The position numbers and the translations under genes are program-made. A stretch of 64,000 bases of DNA from Leptasterias polaris (lineage: Eukaryota > Echinodermata > Asteroidea > Forcipulatida > Asteriidae), in NCBI GenBank assembly GCA_037783415.1, contig JAZGTN010000164.1:1488001-1552000 (forward strand). The letters run 5' to 3'. Below, in pieces: positions 31,901-42,237 of this stretch (the first letter of the stretch is position 1; each line of letters starts with the position of its first letter). The notes beneath the pieces were generated by a model that worked only from the letters and a program-made list of their open reading frames with translations, made no database searches and was not told the DNA's origin.

Positions 31901-33664
31901 AATATAGCCTGCACAGTCAGACAACTCCCTGAATAAAATTTTGAACTGATACTGGGGGGGGGGGGGGGGGGAGGTATGATGTCTAGACTTACTTCTGGTG
32001 ATTTCCTATCACACATTCATACAGTCTGTTAGCGCCTCCATCTGCAACCGCATTGAGTACTGAATGATTCCATAAAACTTTAAGCTGCTGTCGTAACGCA
32101 TCGAGAGGTTGGTTTAAAATCATTAACACCACTTTTGAATCTAATAAAAATGTACGAACACAATATAATGTATTAAGACAATCAGAAAAGAATTGGATTT
32201 CAGTTTTACAGCGATTAAGATTACAACAATAGCAGTAAGGTTGGCTCAGTGGTTTTTTTTCCTTGTCTTTCACCTCTGTGGACCCCGGTTTGAATCCCAC
32301 CCCGGGCCGAAGCCTTGCATAGCCCATACCTGACTGTGTGGGTTTTCCCTCTTCGAGGTTTTTCCTCCTACTTCAACAAATTAAATTCCTTCATTGTCTT
32401 CTTTACAAAAAGTTGGTGTAGTGATGTTTCCATTAGAAGGCTTTATTCCTATTTAATTCAGATTTAGAGTCAGATTAGTAGTGTAATTTCAGAAGAAAAC
32501 TCTGCAACATGTTCCCCTCAGAACAGTAGGTCCATATTGTTAGCTAGAGGAGTGTCTGGTGGGTATCTCTCTTGGACAACCTGTTTTTTCATTTGGACAC
32601 CTTGTTTTATCTGTCATTTACATGTAAATGTATTGTAAGTGAACAGTACACCCAGTTTTTAAATTTACAACAAACTTGACCACCCTATTATCAAATCCTG
32701 GTAATTACAATATTAGGCCTATATAACTCCCTCTAGAGTTGCGGGATATTTAGCTTAAAGTTGCATGGCCTCATTTTTTGCCAAAATAACTTTTTTTAAT
32801 AACTTTTTCTCTGTACAAATTTTGACAGTTTAATAGCCTAATGTTGTTTGAAAACGAAAAAACATACAAAAACTTTTGCATATGCCATGGACAAAGCATG
32901 GCTGATGAACATGAGATAGTGTTGGGATCCTGAAAATATATATTGGCATATTATTTTCATGCAATATCTGAAATGAAAGCTTGTAACTTTCCTGAATCAA
33001 TCAAACTAGCTATTTATTATTTACAATTTTATCAATTTTGGGGTCAAATCTGAAAAAATTTACCTAGCTTCTACATTGAAATGAGAACTATTTATGTAAT
33101 AATACAATTTTCACACATTGACATAGCAGCAACACAAAAACACATGACTTGGGCATTGGGCTATTTAAAAAAGTGTTTGTAATAAATGTTTTAAACATGG
33201 CATGGGACGGTTTATTTTGTTCCTCTGTACACTACTTTACTTGTTTATATGTTTTTGTGCAATTTTGGATTAATGGGAAAAATAACAGATACACAACACA
33301 GATGTCCAAAGGCAATTACCACTGTGCCAATCCAATTAAACTAAAATTGAAGTTTATGGAGCCCACAATTATTTCATCTGCCTCATTTTTTTATATATTT
33401 TTTTCACAGGCACGACAGATTTTGATTATAGAATTGAATCTGTTACAGTACAGCGCCCCAGTCATTGACTAAACAACTTTAATAAACAACATGACAATGT
33501 TCAACGATCACCAGAAACATGTTAACTTGCTCCAAAACCAAGTACACACAAAAGTCAGAACTGTGTTTATAACCTCCATACTGTATGGTATTAAGCTTTA
33601 CTTGCTCACCTTTGTTTCCTTCCTCTAAACAAGACAACGGACGCTTCACACAAGGAAATGCCAT
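25809..33664 (-). CDS. TPK1: Thiamin pyrophosphokinase
   Basis: Seven exons on the minus strand (33664-33610, 32140-31993, 30819-30747, 30342-30247, 28410-28264, 27182-27071, 25954-25809) join in frame to 258 residues. The enzyme moves pyrophosphate from ATP to thiamin, making the cofactor thiamin diphosphate in the cytosol. Signatures: [10 protein letters not shown] (residues 23-32), DGGANRLYE (52-60), [10 protein letters not shown] (75-84) and [13 protein letters not shown] (99-111), with the metal/ATP aspartates of GDFDS and TDF present. [38 protein letters not shown] and [12 protein letters not shown] complete the C-terminal sandwich domain. The human enzyme is 243 residues. The ATG at 33664 has a strong context (GACATGG) and gives the family's usual length, but the frame stays open upstream (see finding). 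Intron 4 has a GC donor. Confidence 0.95.
26010..26178. mobile_element. Dispersed short element copy (AGGATACCAGTCAC family)
   Basis: AGCTGCCTAAGCAGAAAA, AGGATACCAGTCACAAATGG, TTGGCTGGTATCCTTATTCT and TGTGCTTA are shared in the same order with copies at 50393-50590 and 58298-58446. The ends form an inverted pair. Confidence 0.7.
26799..26962. mobile_element. TIR element copy (GCAGGCCGGAATT family)
   Basis: Ends GCAGGCCGGAATTTC and GTAATTCCAGGCCTGC are inverted. The interior (AAGTCTATGGGAA, GCAGAGGCCATGGCC) recurs at 50224-50402. Confidence 0.75.
27071..27182 (-). CDS. TPK1: TPK1 coding exon 6
   Basis: Encodes [20 protein letters not shown] to GLKWNL; donor G|GTAAGA. Confidence 0.96.
27328..27960 (+). 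mobile_element. Leu-tRNA-like SINE interrupted by a TIR element
   Basis: GTCATGGTCCAGTGGTCAAG (27329-) is the 5' part of a Leu-tRNA-like head. Its continuation GCTCTGCAGAGAGTGGGTTC starts only after the 541-bp element, at about 27901. Uninterrupted relatives are at 41515-41598, 44827-44912 and 63708. Confidence 0.7.
27356..27896. mobile_element. TIR element (AGAGGAAGGG family), 541 bp
   Basis: About 80 bp at each end are inverted copies (AGAGGAAGGGAAA ... TGAGTCCTCATGT against ACATGAGGACTC ... TTTCCCTTCCTCT). The interior has no coding capacity. The truncated copy at 4393 confirms it is a dispersed family. Confidence 0.9.
28040..28145. mobile_element. End fragment of the TTAA-flanked element family
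   Basis: AAATTTTCACAGGTTTGTTA, ATGTTGGGTCACACAAAGTG and GCTGGTCTTTGACAATTGCC match the right ends at 34490-34579 and 37470-37565. Confidence 0.65.
28264..28410 (-). CDS. TPK1: TPK1 coding exon 5
   Basis: Encodes [20 protein letters not shown] to LGCLLRP, 49 codons, both ends codon-aligned. Two decayed copies of most of this exon lie upstream in intron 4 (28478-28590 and 28598-28730). Confidence 0.96.
28478..28590 (-). pseudogene. Decayed partial copy of TPK1 exon 5 (copy A)
   Basis: Plus-strand ATCAAGTTGACTTCATAG, TTTTGCTAAAGTTTCATC and ACATAAACAGGAAACA follow the order of the end of exon 5 and its upstream intron (ATTAAGTTGGCTTCATAAAG ... TGCTAAAGTTTGG ... AAGTAAACAGGAAACTT). Frame and splice signals are lost. 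Confidence 0.7.
28598..28730 (-). pseudogene. Decayed partial copy of TPK1 exon 5 (copy B)
   Basis: On the minus strand it reads [14 protein letters not shown], against [11 protein letters not shown] in exon 5. It keeps the neighbouring intron sequence AAACAGGAAACATAAATTAG. The acceptor AG is preceded by A instead of C, and an in-frame TAA breaks the frame. Confidence 0.75.
29083..29100. repeat. (GT)n microsatellite
   Basis: About eight GT units. Confidence 0.9.
29440..29535 (+). mobile_element. Penelope-like element 3' end fragment
   Basis: CATTCTCCTGAAGATGAGCA then GTTCGAGATGTCGAGACC is the kind of 3' junction found at Penelope-like elements. A longer member lies at 59780-60698. Confidence 0.45.
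29660..29800 (-). mobile_element. LINE 3' tail fragment
   Basis: The minus strand gives GGGCGCAATATAAATCAATA then AATTATT, the same style of end as at 57957-58045. Short. Confidence 0.4.
30247..30342 (-). CDS. TPK1: TPK1 coding exon 4 (GC donor)
   Basis: Encodes [20 protein letters not shown] to GKKLK. The exon is followed by AAAG|GCAAGT, a GC-AG intron donor, with both flanking joins codon-aligned. Confidence 0.94.
30643..30736. repeat. 31-bp tandem repeat, three units
   Basis: TTGAATAGGATACTAGACTA recurs with a 31-bp period (30650, 30681, 30712). It sits next to the TPK1 exon 3 donor. Confidence 0.92.
30747..30819 (-). CDS. TPK1: TPK1 coding exon 3
   Basis: Encodes [20 protein letters not shown] then YQSK; carries the GDFDS metal/ATP-binding motif. 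Confidence 0.95.
30903..31060 (+). mobile_element. Glu-tRNA-like SINE
   Basis: GGTTGTCTCAGTGGTTCC (A box), then CTTTCACCTCTGTGGACC with TTC in the anticodon position, then GGTTTGAATCCCACC (B box); the body contains ATGGGTTTTCCTCTTGC. Confidence 0.75.
31061..31992. other. TPK1 intron 2
   Basis: Contains a G homopolymer (about 31953-31971); otherwise nothing recognised beyond the SINE listed separately. Confidence 0.5.
31993..32140 (-). CDS. TPK1: TPK1 coding exon 2
   Basis: Acceptor tttttattag; encodes [18 protein letters not shown] to [16 protein letters not shown]. Donor AA|GTAAGT. Confidence 0.95.
32229..32392 (+). mobile_element. Glu-tRNA-like SINE, second copy
   Basis: GGTTGGCTCAGTGGT, CTTTCACCTCTGTGGACCCC, GGTTTGAATCCCACC and TGTGGGTTTTCCCTC occur in the same order as at 30903. 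It lies just upstream (in transcript sense) of TPK1 exon 2. Confidence 0.75.
32393..33609. other. TPK1 intron 1
   Basis: AT-rich; no further repeat or gene was recognised apart from the SINE at its end. Confidence 0.5.
33610..33664 (-). CDS. TPK1: TPK1 coding exon 1
   Basis: Encodes [18 protein letters not shown] plus G; donor GTGAGC at 33609. The exon sequence continues upstream in the same open frame to a Met at 33985. Confidence 0.8.
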
Positions 33665-34201
33665 GTCCACAACCTCACCACTGATGCCATTGCATGACTG
33701 TGCAGTTGCCCCGCTAATCGAAGCGTTGGACCCACTGCAGTCGGCAGTCTTTACAATCGGTCTCGGGGACCCAGTAGTAATCTCCTTTGTTAAATCCCTA
33801 TTAGTCTTTTGGCTGCTTTCTGGATCAGTGCTACTATTCCTTCTTTTGCTGCCCAGTCGACATAATCGTAACAATCCTTTCGGAATTCCTGGCATTTTAA
33901 TTGTTTGGAGCTTACTTTGTGAGTGCATGTCACCATGTCCTGAGAAACTGTTTTCATGCGAGACCGATTTGCATCGATCACACAATTAAAACAAACCACA
34001 TGAGCATGAAGTTCAGCCAGACACCTAATTACTCATAAATGCACAGCTATGTAGGAATACAGGGAGTAGTCTGGGTACACTTTATGTGCAATTTACAAAG
34101 CGCGCCACCTATAGTCAATTAGTAGTCAGCTAGAAACTTTTTGACGGCGCTCTCACTCACAAAGGCCTCCCTAAACACAAAGATCTGAAACTAAAAGTTA
34201 A

Positions 34202-34579
34202 AGGCACTGTACACGTTTGGTAATTACTCAAATTATATATTAGCATAAAAACTTACTTGGTAACGAGCAACGGAGAGCTGTTGATAGTATAACACATTTT
34301 GAGAAACGACTCCTTCTGAAGTAACGTAGTTTTTGAGAAAGAGGTAATTTCTCACTAAAATATTTGAATCTGAAAAAGACTTCAGGCCTGAAGCCTTTTT
34401 CGGGCATCTGAAAGCACACAAATTTGTGCAACAAGGGTGTTTTATCTTTCATTATTGTCTTGCAACTTCGATGACCAATTGAGCCCAAATTTTCACAGGT
34501 TTGTTACTTTATGCATATGTTGGGATACACCAAGTGAGAATACTGGTCTTTGACAATTACCAAACGTGTCCAGGTGCCT
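34202..34579. mobile_element. TTAA-flanked TIR element, copy 1
   Basis: Ends AGGCACTGTACACGTTTGG and CCAAACGTGTCCAGGTGCC are inverted (A/T tip included) and TTAA lies on both sides (34198-34201, 34580-34583), the target site of piggyBac-like transposons. An internal palindrome TTCAGGCCTGAA is present. Non-autonomous. Confidence 0.88.
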
Positions 34580-34599
34580 TTAATAATAAAAATAATATG

Positions 34600-37020
34600 T
34601 CTAAACTCCACGCTGATACTATAAACGGAGCTTGTCCATATAAAATTCCAAGTACACAATTAATTAATTTACTGAAAGACTGTCGACCCGAGCAATATAA
34701 TGTGTCACTGACGACCCGACTTCCACACCTGATGCGGTGACGAGTGGAGAGATTAAAGTTTAAGAAGGACCCAACTCTCTGAAGATCAGCTTTCCCTTTT
34801 CAATCATGTTGTGCTGCAGGGTTTAAAAGCACACTGAAATAATACTTTGTCTGAAACCGTTTCCCGCCTATTTTCATTTGGTTTTCTAATTTAATTTTGA
34901 TTTATTTACTTATGCATGTTTTAAACATTGATGCAATAAATCTGAAAAAACGTTAATGAAGTGTTGTCATCATTAGCCATACTATTTCGTTTAAAAATTT
35001 CAAAGTGAAACAATTTTTTTTTAAACTGCTAGGGGGCCTACTAATGAGATATACTCTGAATGTGGACAGGATACGTTTTTAAGCATTTATTCAAAACCTC
35101 TTTCACAACTTTGGCCGACGTTGCGACGCAATTTTACTCGTTATTCGACAGAATACTAGAACAAATCCGATCCAATAGGCTCAGATATATTATGACATTT
35201 CTTCCAAGTCTCAACAACAGTAGGGTGGGCAACATCACGGAGCACGGGTATTATGGGCCAGGGTGGAGGGACGAAAGTTCTCCAAAGTATTGGTTCGGGG
35301 TAGGCCTGTGACATTCCACTTTTGTAAACTATTTTTACAAATCGAAAGATTAGGCCTAGGCCTTAGACCCCCGACGAGTACCTTTTGAAATAAATTTTCA
35401 TTTAAAAAGAGGGGGTTTTCTTTCTTTTTTACACCACTAAGTTTCTAATATTTGTAAACATGACAAAGATATCTTAGAAAGAGGATATTTTTAAGGGAAA
35501 ACAAAATCAGAGTCCCGTGATTCCCGTCTTATGTTTTACTTGCTTGATCCCATCTCCTCTCCACTTTGGTAACATTTAGCTAGAAACTTACGTCACTCAC
35601 ATTTGGTGCTCGATTTGGGGCATGATGTGGGGGGGGGGGGGGGCTATTGTGTTTTCATTGTGTGCTAGGATTCACAGGAATTCTTTAGAAGATTTTAGGG
35701 GGTACTTCTGTACAAGTGGAAAATGATAGTGTGTTAAAGGATGGGAACAATGGGGGGGGGGGGGGGGGGGGTCGTCTGCCCCTATATCTGGCATCCCATG
35801 ACCCTTACAGATTTTGATTTGTGTGCGGCATTATTTGTCATCACGTACAGAAGCCACGTAAACCAGAAATTCCATGTTTTCTTCGGAAAAAACTTGTTTG
35901 ACCATTGGAAACTATAGGAATTCAAAGATAAAGAATCTTTCCGAAATACATAATTGTTTGGCAACCAGGTTTATTGCTGGCGGCCGCCACATAGGCTACT
36001 ATAGGCCAAACCAATTTAGTCGCCGTATGATAAGACCGATATTACAAGAGAGTCATTAATAAAGATAGCCAGCGCTTACGATGACCATAATAGCCCAAAA
36101 AGGTGGGCTAGGGTGGGGGAGCAGATAAAATGGCAGCTGCTTGATAAAAATATTCACCCGCTCAATGTCAAAGAAACTTATTCATCTGGCACCAACGGGC
36201 TTCCATACTAATAGGTTTTGGTACAAAAAAATGAATAGAAAATGTGCTTAATTTTTCTGGGAAGAGACAAAGATGTCTGTTTTATATGACGGGAACATTA
36301 ACTGCCTAAAGTCGAGGAATTTAACAAAAGACCTACCCCGCTTTTTGCCCAGTATAAACAACCTGCTCATTAGACAAGATCTTAAAAGAGGGCGCTATAC
36401 ACCTTCAATGGTCTCTGACCCGCTGCCCACTATTTTATTTTTAGGTAGCACTGTCACTGTGCACCGTGTGTATCCGTGTGTATCCGTGTGTATCACAATT
36501 TAAAACGCCTGTCATCAAACCTTGCCTACTGAAGATTGCGGAAGTTACTACGGAGTCACAAGTAAGTTAAACAACTTTCGGAAACAATTCTCCATCCGAC
36601 TGCCACTTTCGACGTCTTGATCATTGTGTCGGTATGAACTAAAATATTTCTTAACTCTGAACTAACGCAACCCACTACTCACGTCTACTACTGCCTCTGC
36701 TCTGGTATTAAAAAAATACTTTACGAATGTTTGCCTACTTCTAAAATTTTCAAATGATATGTATTTTTGTAACCTGTGTCTGTATCATCACTAGATTTAC
36801 TACAATAGGTGTATCACTATCATCAGTCACCGTGACCATGGAGGTAGAATTGGTATCACTTTATCGGTACCCATCATTACTAGTAGTATAAAGTAGTATA
36901 ATTATCAATGGTATGGTAAAAAAATAACGAGTGAAAAAGTGATGGTCGGATTCGTTCTCCTCCTTTTTAGGGGAGTTGAGTTAGATACTTCCAGATCCAG
37001 ACATTTTACAAGCAAGTGCC
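34600..37020. other. TPK1-GULP1 intergenic region, first part
   Basis: No coding signal. Holds G homopolymers at about 35631-35642 and 35753-35771 and a 10-bp GTGTGTATCC repeat (36462-36495). Confidence 0.5.
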
Positions 37021-37033
37021 ATGTTTCTCTTAA

Positions 37034-37565
37034 AGGCACTGTACACGTTTGGTAATATATATTAGCATAAAAACTTACTTGGTAACGAGCAACGGAGAGC
37101 TGTTGATAGTATAAAACATTGTGAGAAACGACTCCCTCTGAAGTAACGTAGTTTTTGAGAAAGAGGTAATTTCTCACTAAAATAATAAAAGACTTCAAAG
37201 TTCAGGCCAGAAGCCTTTTATTCCTATCTGAAAGCACACTAAATTGTACAACGAGTGTTTGTCTTTCATCATTTTCTTGCAACTTCAATAAGGTTTATCG
37301 CGAATAGCAAAATACCAAGAGAGGGCGCTGTTTGGCCGCGCATGATAGTGTAGTGAAAGGGGGCAACCCGGGAACTCACGCATGACGACCGACTGTAGCA
37401 TTTGCCCCCTCTGCCCTCCCATGATCCATTGCGATTCTGAATCGCGATAAACCGATGACCAATTGAGTCCAAATTTTCACAGGCTTGTTATTTTATGCAT
37501 ATAATGTTGGGATACACCAAGTGAGAATACTGGTCTTTGACAATTACCAAACGTGTCCAGTGCCT
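37034..37565. mobile_element. TTAA-flanked TIR element, copy 2 (with nested insertion)
   Basis: Same ends and order as 34202-34579, TTAA at 37030-37033 and 37566-37569. It is longer because about 165 bp (37289-37454) are inserted. Confidence 0.88.
37289..37454. mobile_element. Short TIR element nested in the TTAA element
   Basis: Ends AGGTTTATCGCGAAT and ATTCTGAATCGCGATAAACC are inverted. The flanking sequence CTTGCAACTTC / GATGACCAATTGAG is uninterrupted in the 34202 copy, which marks the insertion. Confidence 0.85.
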
Positions 37566-38295
37566 TTAAATGGCAGAATTACAATTTTTTTTCACCAAGT
37601 CCTGTAGTTCAGTCTAGAACGAAGTATGTAGAAATCAGCAGAAAAGAGAAGATGTTGTCGTGTTGTTAAATGAGAAATGATTATTTTTATTTTTTTTCTC
37701 TTGACTCGGGTGACTGGTGAGATAGCAAGCTTCATAAACAACATGATGGAAGTGCTACATCATGTACTGTACAATAGATAGGTTGCAGTATGACGTAAAT
37801 CGGCCATCTTTACGGGCAGTTTGGAACACACAGTCATGCGTTTTGCGTGAGAACGGCGTGCAACACGCGCACATTTCACAAAACTCATTGCATGATTGGT
37901 TAGTGCACGACGCGGCTGCTATATGCACTGTAGACTCTAGCTAAGAATAGGACTAGGAGGAGTAGAACCCAAACCAAACCAAACTCAGACTCGAGTGTCC
38001 TGTTTTCATTCGTTCACTGTTCAATTACTTCTCAAGCTATATTTTTAATACAACATACTAACTGCTCGCTTCATGCATCACTTTGGTCCATTTATTGAGT
38101 AACCTCCTTTATTAATACATAGTAGGCCTAGGTCTTCGTTGTCGTAAGTAAAATTATATACATTGCAAATAGTCGAGTATCCCAGACCCAGTATTTGAAA
38201 TGTTCTCTTTGGTTGAAAATACTCGCCTGATTGGCAATTTTTAACCAAGTCATCGGTAACCATGAACCTTTCTTTTAATTCAATGCACTTCAATT

Positions 38296-38322
38296 AAAAA
38301 AAAAAAAAAAAAAAAAAAAACA
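38296..38322. repeat. Poly(A) tract
   Basis: About 25 A residues, perhaps the tail of an unrecognised retroposed sequence. Confidence 0.8.
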
Positions 38323-38654
38323 GGAAACGTTGCATCTTTTGTTAAATTTGAATGATTTTGATAAAAATGTTACTTTTCCCCTCACCTTGTGATTTTTGTT
38401 TTACCATGTCTGTAAAAAGTAACATGTTTTTAAAAATTTCAAACTAAAATTGTCTGTCCTAAGAATTCAATTCCTGTATCTAGATCCTGTTTCACTTAAA
38501 AAAGAAAGTGACATTGAAGGACATTGGCCTTTTCCACCCCCCCCCCCCCCAAAAAAAAGAAAAATGTACAAGGCTTTGTTTTCAAATAAGTCGGCAGCAA
38601 ACCCAAGTAAAAATGTGCATGCGGTATGAAGTGTGTCTTCAATAGGTGCATTTC

Positions 38655-38845
38655 ATGATTGAATGGGATGAAGATGTATGGAGTTCAGTGTTCGTAGTTG
38701 ATAGGGGAGATCATTCCATAGCTTTGGTGCACATGAAACGAAGCTTTCTATGACTGGAAAAAGAGTGAGATCCAAGAGTGTGCGAGAATTTGCGAGGAAC
38801 AAGTCAGTCTCGAGCAAAATTGTAATTTGGCTTGTAGTTGTAGCA
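38655..38845 (-). mobile_element. LINE reverse-transcriptase C-terminal remnant
   Basis: The minus strand encodes ESFVSCAPKLWNDLPYQLRT then LNSI, the conserved tail of CR1/L2-like reverse transcriptases. Upstream the match fades and stops follow. Confidence 0.7.
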
Positions 38846-39445
38846 TTGTATTTCTGTGCATAGCAGATTGATGTGATTTTATATCTTGTGGGAGCCTGAG
38901 TGACTGAGTCGAATCTCATGGCTCTGCTTATTATTAGAGTAAGCAAGCGAAAAAGACAATGTATGTGCTTAAATGAAAGCAGAAAAATCCTTACCTAAAA
39001 CCCTAACCCCCATCAGGTTTTTTCGAGGCACCCTGTCAAATTTAACAAGAACTTAAAAAGTTCATAGTTGTAATAAAAAGCCTGCTAAATGGAGCAAAAT
39101 GCGGCAAGTGATTTTGTTGCATTGTTATCGTGCAATGAAGTGATTTATATTGGGATAGCCATAGGGTGCTTGCCCTGCTTTTATGCATCAATACACTTAG
39201 AGTAGTCTGGTGACTTTACCTGACAAGGGCACCATGTGAACTGCTATATCAAGAAAATCCACCCCTAAACAAATGCATAAAGATTTGGGGTTTGAGTTGA
39301 CTGTCAAGTGCAACAAATTACAACAACTTTTACCAACTGGTGCATTTTGTTGCATTTGGCAGGGTTAGGGTTTTAGCGCAAGTGTATTTCACAGTTTAGA
39401 AAGGGATTTTTGATTAAAACTTAAGTGCTTGTGTGTATTACTCCG

Positions 39446-39696
39446 GGCCCAGTTTCATGGCTCTGCTTACTGCCAAATTCTGCGCTTGCGATCACCATTC
39501 TCTGCTTACCGAGCAAGCGCCGAATTTCTGCGCTAGCTGTGTAAGCGTAGAATGCCTGTAACGTGGACTACGCACTCGCAGTAAGCAAAAATTCCCTGCT
39601 AACCCGTGAAATACACTTGACATAAGCACGGAATTCCCTGCTCCCGTAAGCGCCGATTCTTTGCTTACGGTAAAGCAGAGCCATGAAATTAGACCC
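39446..39696. mobile_element. TIR element ('tgcttac' family), complete copy
   Basis: Ends GGGCCCAGTTTCATGGCTCT then GCTTACTG, and GCTTACGGTAAAGCAGAGCC then ATGAAATTAGACCC, are inverted. The interior is full of GCTTAC and GTAAGC motifs. Related copies: 24717, 43672 and probably 58455. Confidence 0.8.
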
Positions 39697-39715
39697 TGAT
39701 AACTTCAGTTCTATA

Positions 39716-40110
39716 AAGCATACTTCATTTACACAGCTAGCGCTGAAATTGGGTGCTTTCCATGTACATGTAAGCGGAGAAGACATACTTCATTTACACA
39801 GCTAGCGCTGAAATTGGGCGCTTTCCATGTACATGTAAGCGGAGAAGACATACTTCATTTACACAGCTAGCGCTGAAATTGGGCGCTTTCCATGTACATG
39901 TAAGCGGAGAAGACATACTTCATTTACACAGCTAGCGCTGAAATTGGGCGCTTTCCATGTACATGTAAGCGGAGAAGACATACTTCATTTACACAGCTAG
40001 CGCTGAAATTGGGCGCTTTCCATGTACATGTAAGCGGAGAAGACATACTTCATTTACACAGCTAGCGCTGAAATTGGGCGCTTTCCATGTACATGTAAAG
40101 CAGAGAAGAG
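39716..40110. repeat. 65-bp tandem array, six units
   Basis: TACTTCATTTACACAGCTAG recurs at 39721, 39786, 39851, 39916, 39981 and 40046. Units are almost identical. Each contains GCTAGCGCTGAAATTGGGCG, a sequence like that inside the adjacent TIR element (GCGCTAGCTGTGTAAGCG). Confidence 0.95.
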
Positions 40111-41344
40111 TAACAATAGCGTGTAAAACACCACATTGAACCATGGAGGAAGGAAAAGACTCCATGGTTGAACACAGCCATGAAATTTGGCCTGTGTCCT
40201 TTCAGGGCACACGTCATCAACATAAATTACATGGTTCGCTCCCCAGGTTTTTTCCCCGAACTGTGGGGCATTCTGGACCCAAATTTGTCTAGCACGCTGA
40301 ATTGAAACAAGGTCCTATGAATGTTGTTACTTGGTGTTTATCTTTTGTTTTGAAAGCCCTACTGTGCAATCTGGGGAACTTTAAATGGTGTTTTAGCTTG
40401 ATTGTTTTTGTGAGTTTGATTGCAAGTTAGTATTTATCTATTTATTTGTTTGCGTAGCTGTATTGGTCCTAATTCGCACGTATCGGCACACAATTTGCAT
40501 GTATCAGCCTGATGCGCTAGTTACATGTAGTGCATGGGGAGAACCCTGCATTGTACATACATACACAGGTAGGGTCTTGGCTTACATGTACTTGGTACAA
40601 TCATGCTTGAAGTACAATACAATTAATAGTCCCAGATTGCAATCTTGTTTTGTGTATTTTATATCCTTGGAATGACCCAGAGGTTACTGCAAATTAACAG
40701 TGGTGTAGTACAAAATGTAGTAATTGTGTACTAGTGGGGAATCTAATACAGGGAACAATTTTACAGAGCAATCTTGCATAGCAAAATATTTATACTTTAA
40801 AACATGTTTTATGCCCACTGAATTCTAATATTGAGTTTAGCAAATGATGATTAGTAGCAAGTGATACATTTTGTGTAGCTACTTTGGTGTGCAAGGGAAA
40901 TAGTTCACTGCAGTATGACCCCAAGGTCAACGAGGCAGTGTGGTAAAGCCTTAGCCTAGTAATTGGTACAGAGGTCACTGCAACCACTCATCTATGCATG
41001 ATCTATGTGTCTGATACTGAAAGAAAAGAATACAGTTTCAAGGTTAAAATCCAAGGAGATACTGTAATATAAGTGGGTAAAGCTCATTGTAAAAGCAGAA
41101 TGGATTATCTTGTCACTGAGTCTGTAACCTTGCTCAGTAATTGCTTTTATTGTGGGCGTTGTGAACAAATTTACAGTAATTTTATGGTAATTGGTAATGT
41201 TGACAAAACTGTCAATATTCCTAGTGGTTTTGATTGTAATATCGGAGCCTAAGCTTGAATACATCGAAACACCTTTTAAAACAAGTTGAAGTTTTGAATT
41301 ACATATGAGACCCATTTATAGCACCTTATAAAAATTACACGTGC
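40111..41344. other. Intergenic sequence
   Basis: No gene or clear repeat. The first 90 bases (AGCCATGAAATTTGGCC at 40170) look like the far end of a TIR element. Confidence 0.45.
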
Positions 41345-41600
41345 TGCGGCGCACTCGGAGGCCACTGCCAGAAATCACAGGGCTAATCCCTTCTTTTCGG
41401 GATTAAGCAAAACTGGATTCATTTATATGCAGTGCACCTACGGCTTCACGTCCCATCGAAGGGCGAAGCAATAATGGTTGAATGCCATGCTTAAGGACAC
41501 AAGTGTCAAGACTGGGACTCGAACCCACACTCTGCTGATCAGAAACACCAGAGCTTGAGTTCGGTGCACTTGACCACTCGGCCGCGGCACGCCACAACAT
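41345..41600 (-). mobile_element. Leu-tRNA-derived SINE
   Basis: On the minus strand: GGCCGAGTGGTCAAGTGCAC (A box), AAGCTCTGGTGTTTCTGATC, GGGTTCGAGTCCCAGTC (B box), then a body with ACTTGTGTCCTTAAGCATGG and ACCATTATTGCTTCGCCC. Three other members occur in the window. Confidence 0.82.
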
Positions 41601-42237
41601 GACCTGTGTGCAGATGTGTCATTCTCCACTTATTTAAGGAAAATATTTGAAATATTAGTAATATGTAATTAATGTTCTAATTCATAAGTATGATAAATTG
41701 TTTTGTATAGACTTGTATTTTAAATAATTTTCTACTATGGAAATTAACAAAACAGAATGAAAGTGACAAAAGGGTCTTTTAACAAAATCAAAGAAGAATT
41801 TTATGATTTTTTAGTTATAGAGCATTATATATATAACTCCTTGTCTCTACCAGCTTTTCTCCATTCATTCATCTCCTGCCCTGCACCCCCACCATTTCTG
41901 TCTAATCCGCTGTCATGTTCTCTCTACTATGGACAATAGAAAACAACCCAAGGTCAAAGGTTATATACGCATGGATAGAACAATACAGAGAGTTACTTAT
42001 GCTTACACAATGCACAGTGTCTTCATTTCAAGGTCTACTCTGTGTTTCTTTAAATAAACATTGAACATGATATCTGTGATACAGTGTTTGCAGTATTGTC
42101 TCTGGTTCTTGTTGATGATATTGTTGACAAGGTCAATGTGTCATAGTAGTTGACCCTGTCGGTATTGACATTTGGGGAATTGTTTCTGCACTTTGATTTT
42201 AGTTTATTTATTGATCTTGGCCCAAGTTGATGTATCT

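Noticed and set aside
41515..41598. Functional tRNA-Leu gene (minus strand)
   Set aside because: It continues into a SINE body shared by three other copies, and its stems carry mismatches.
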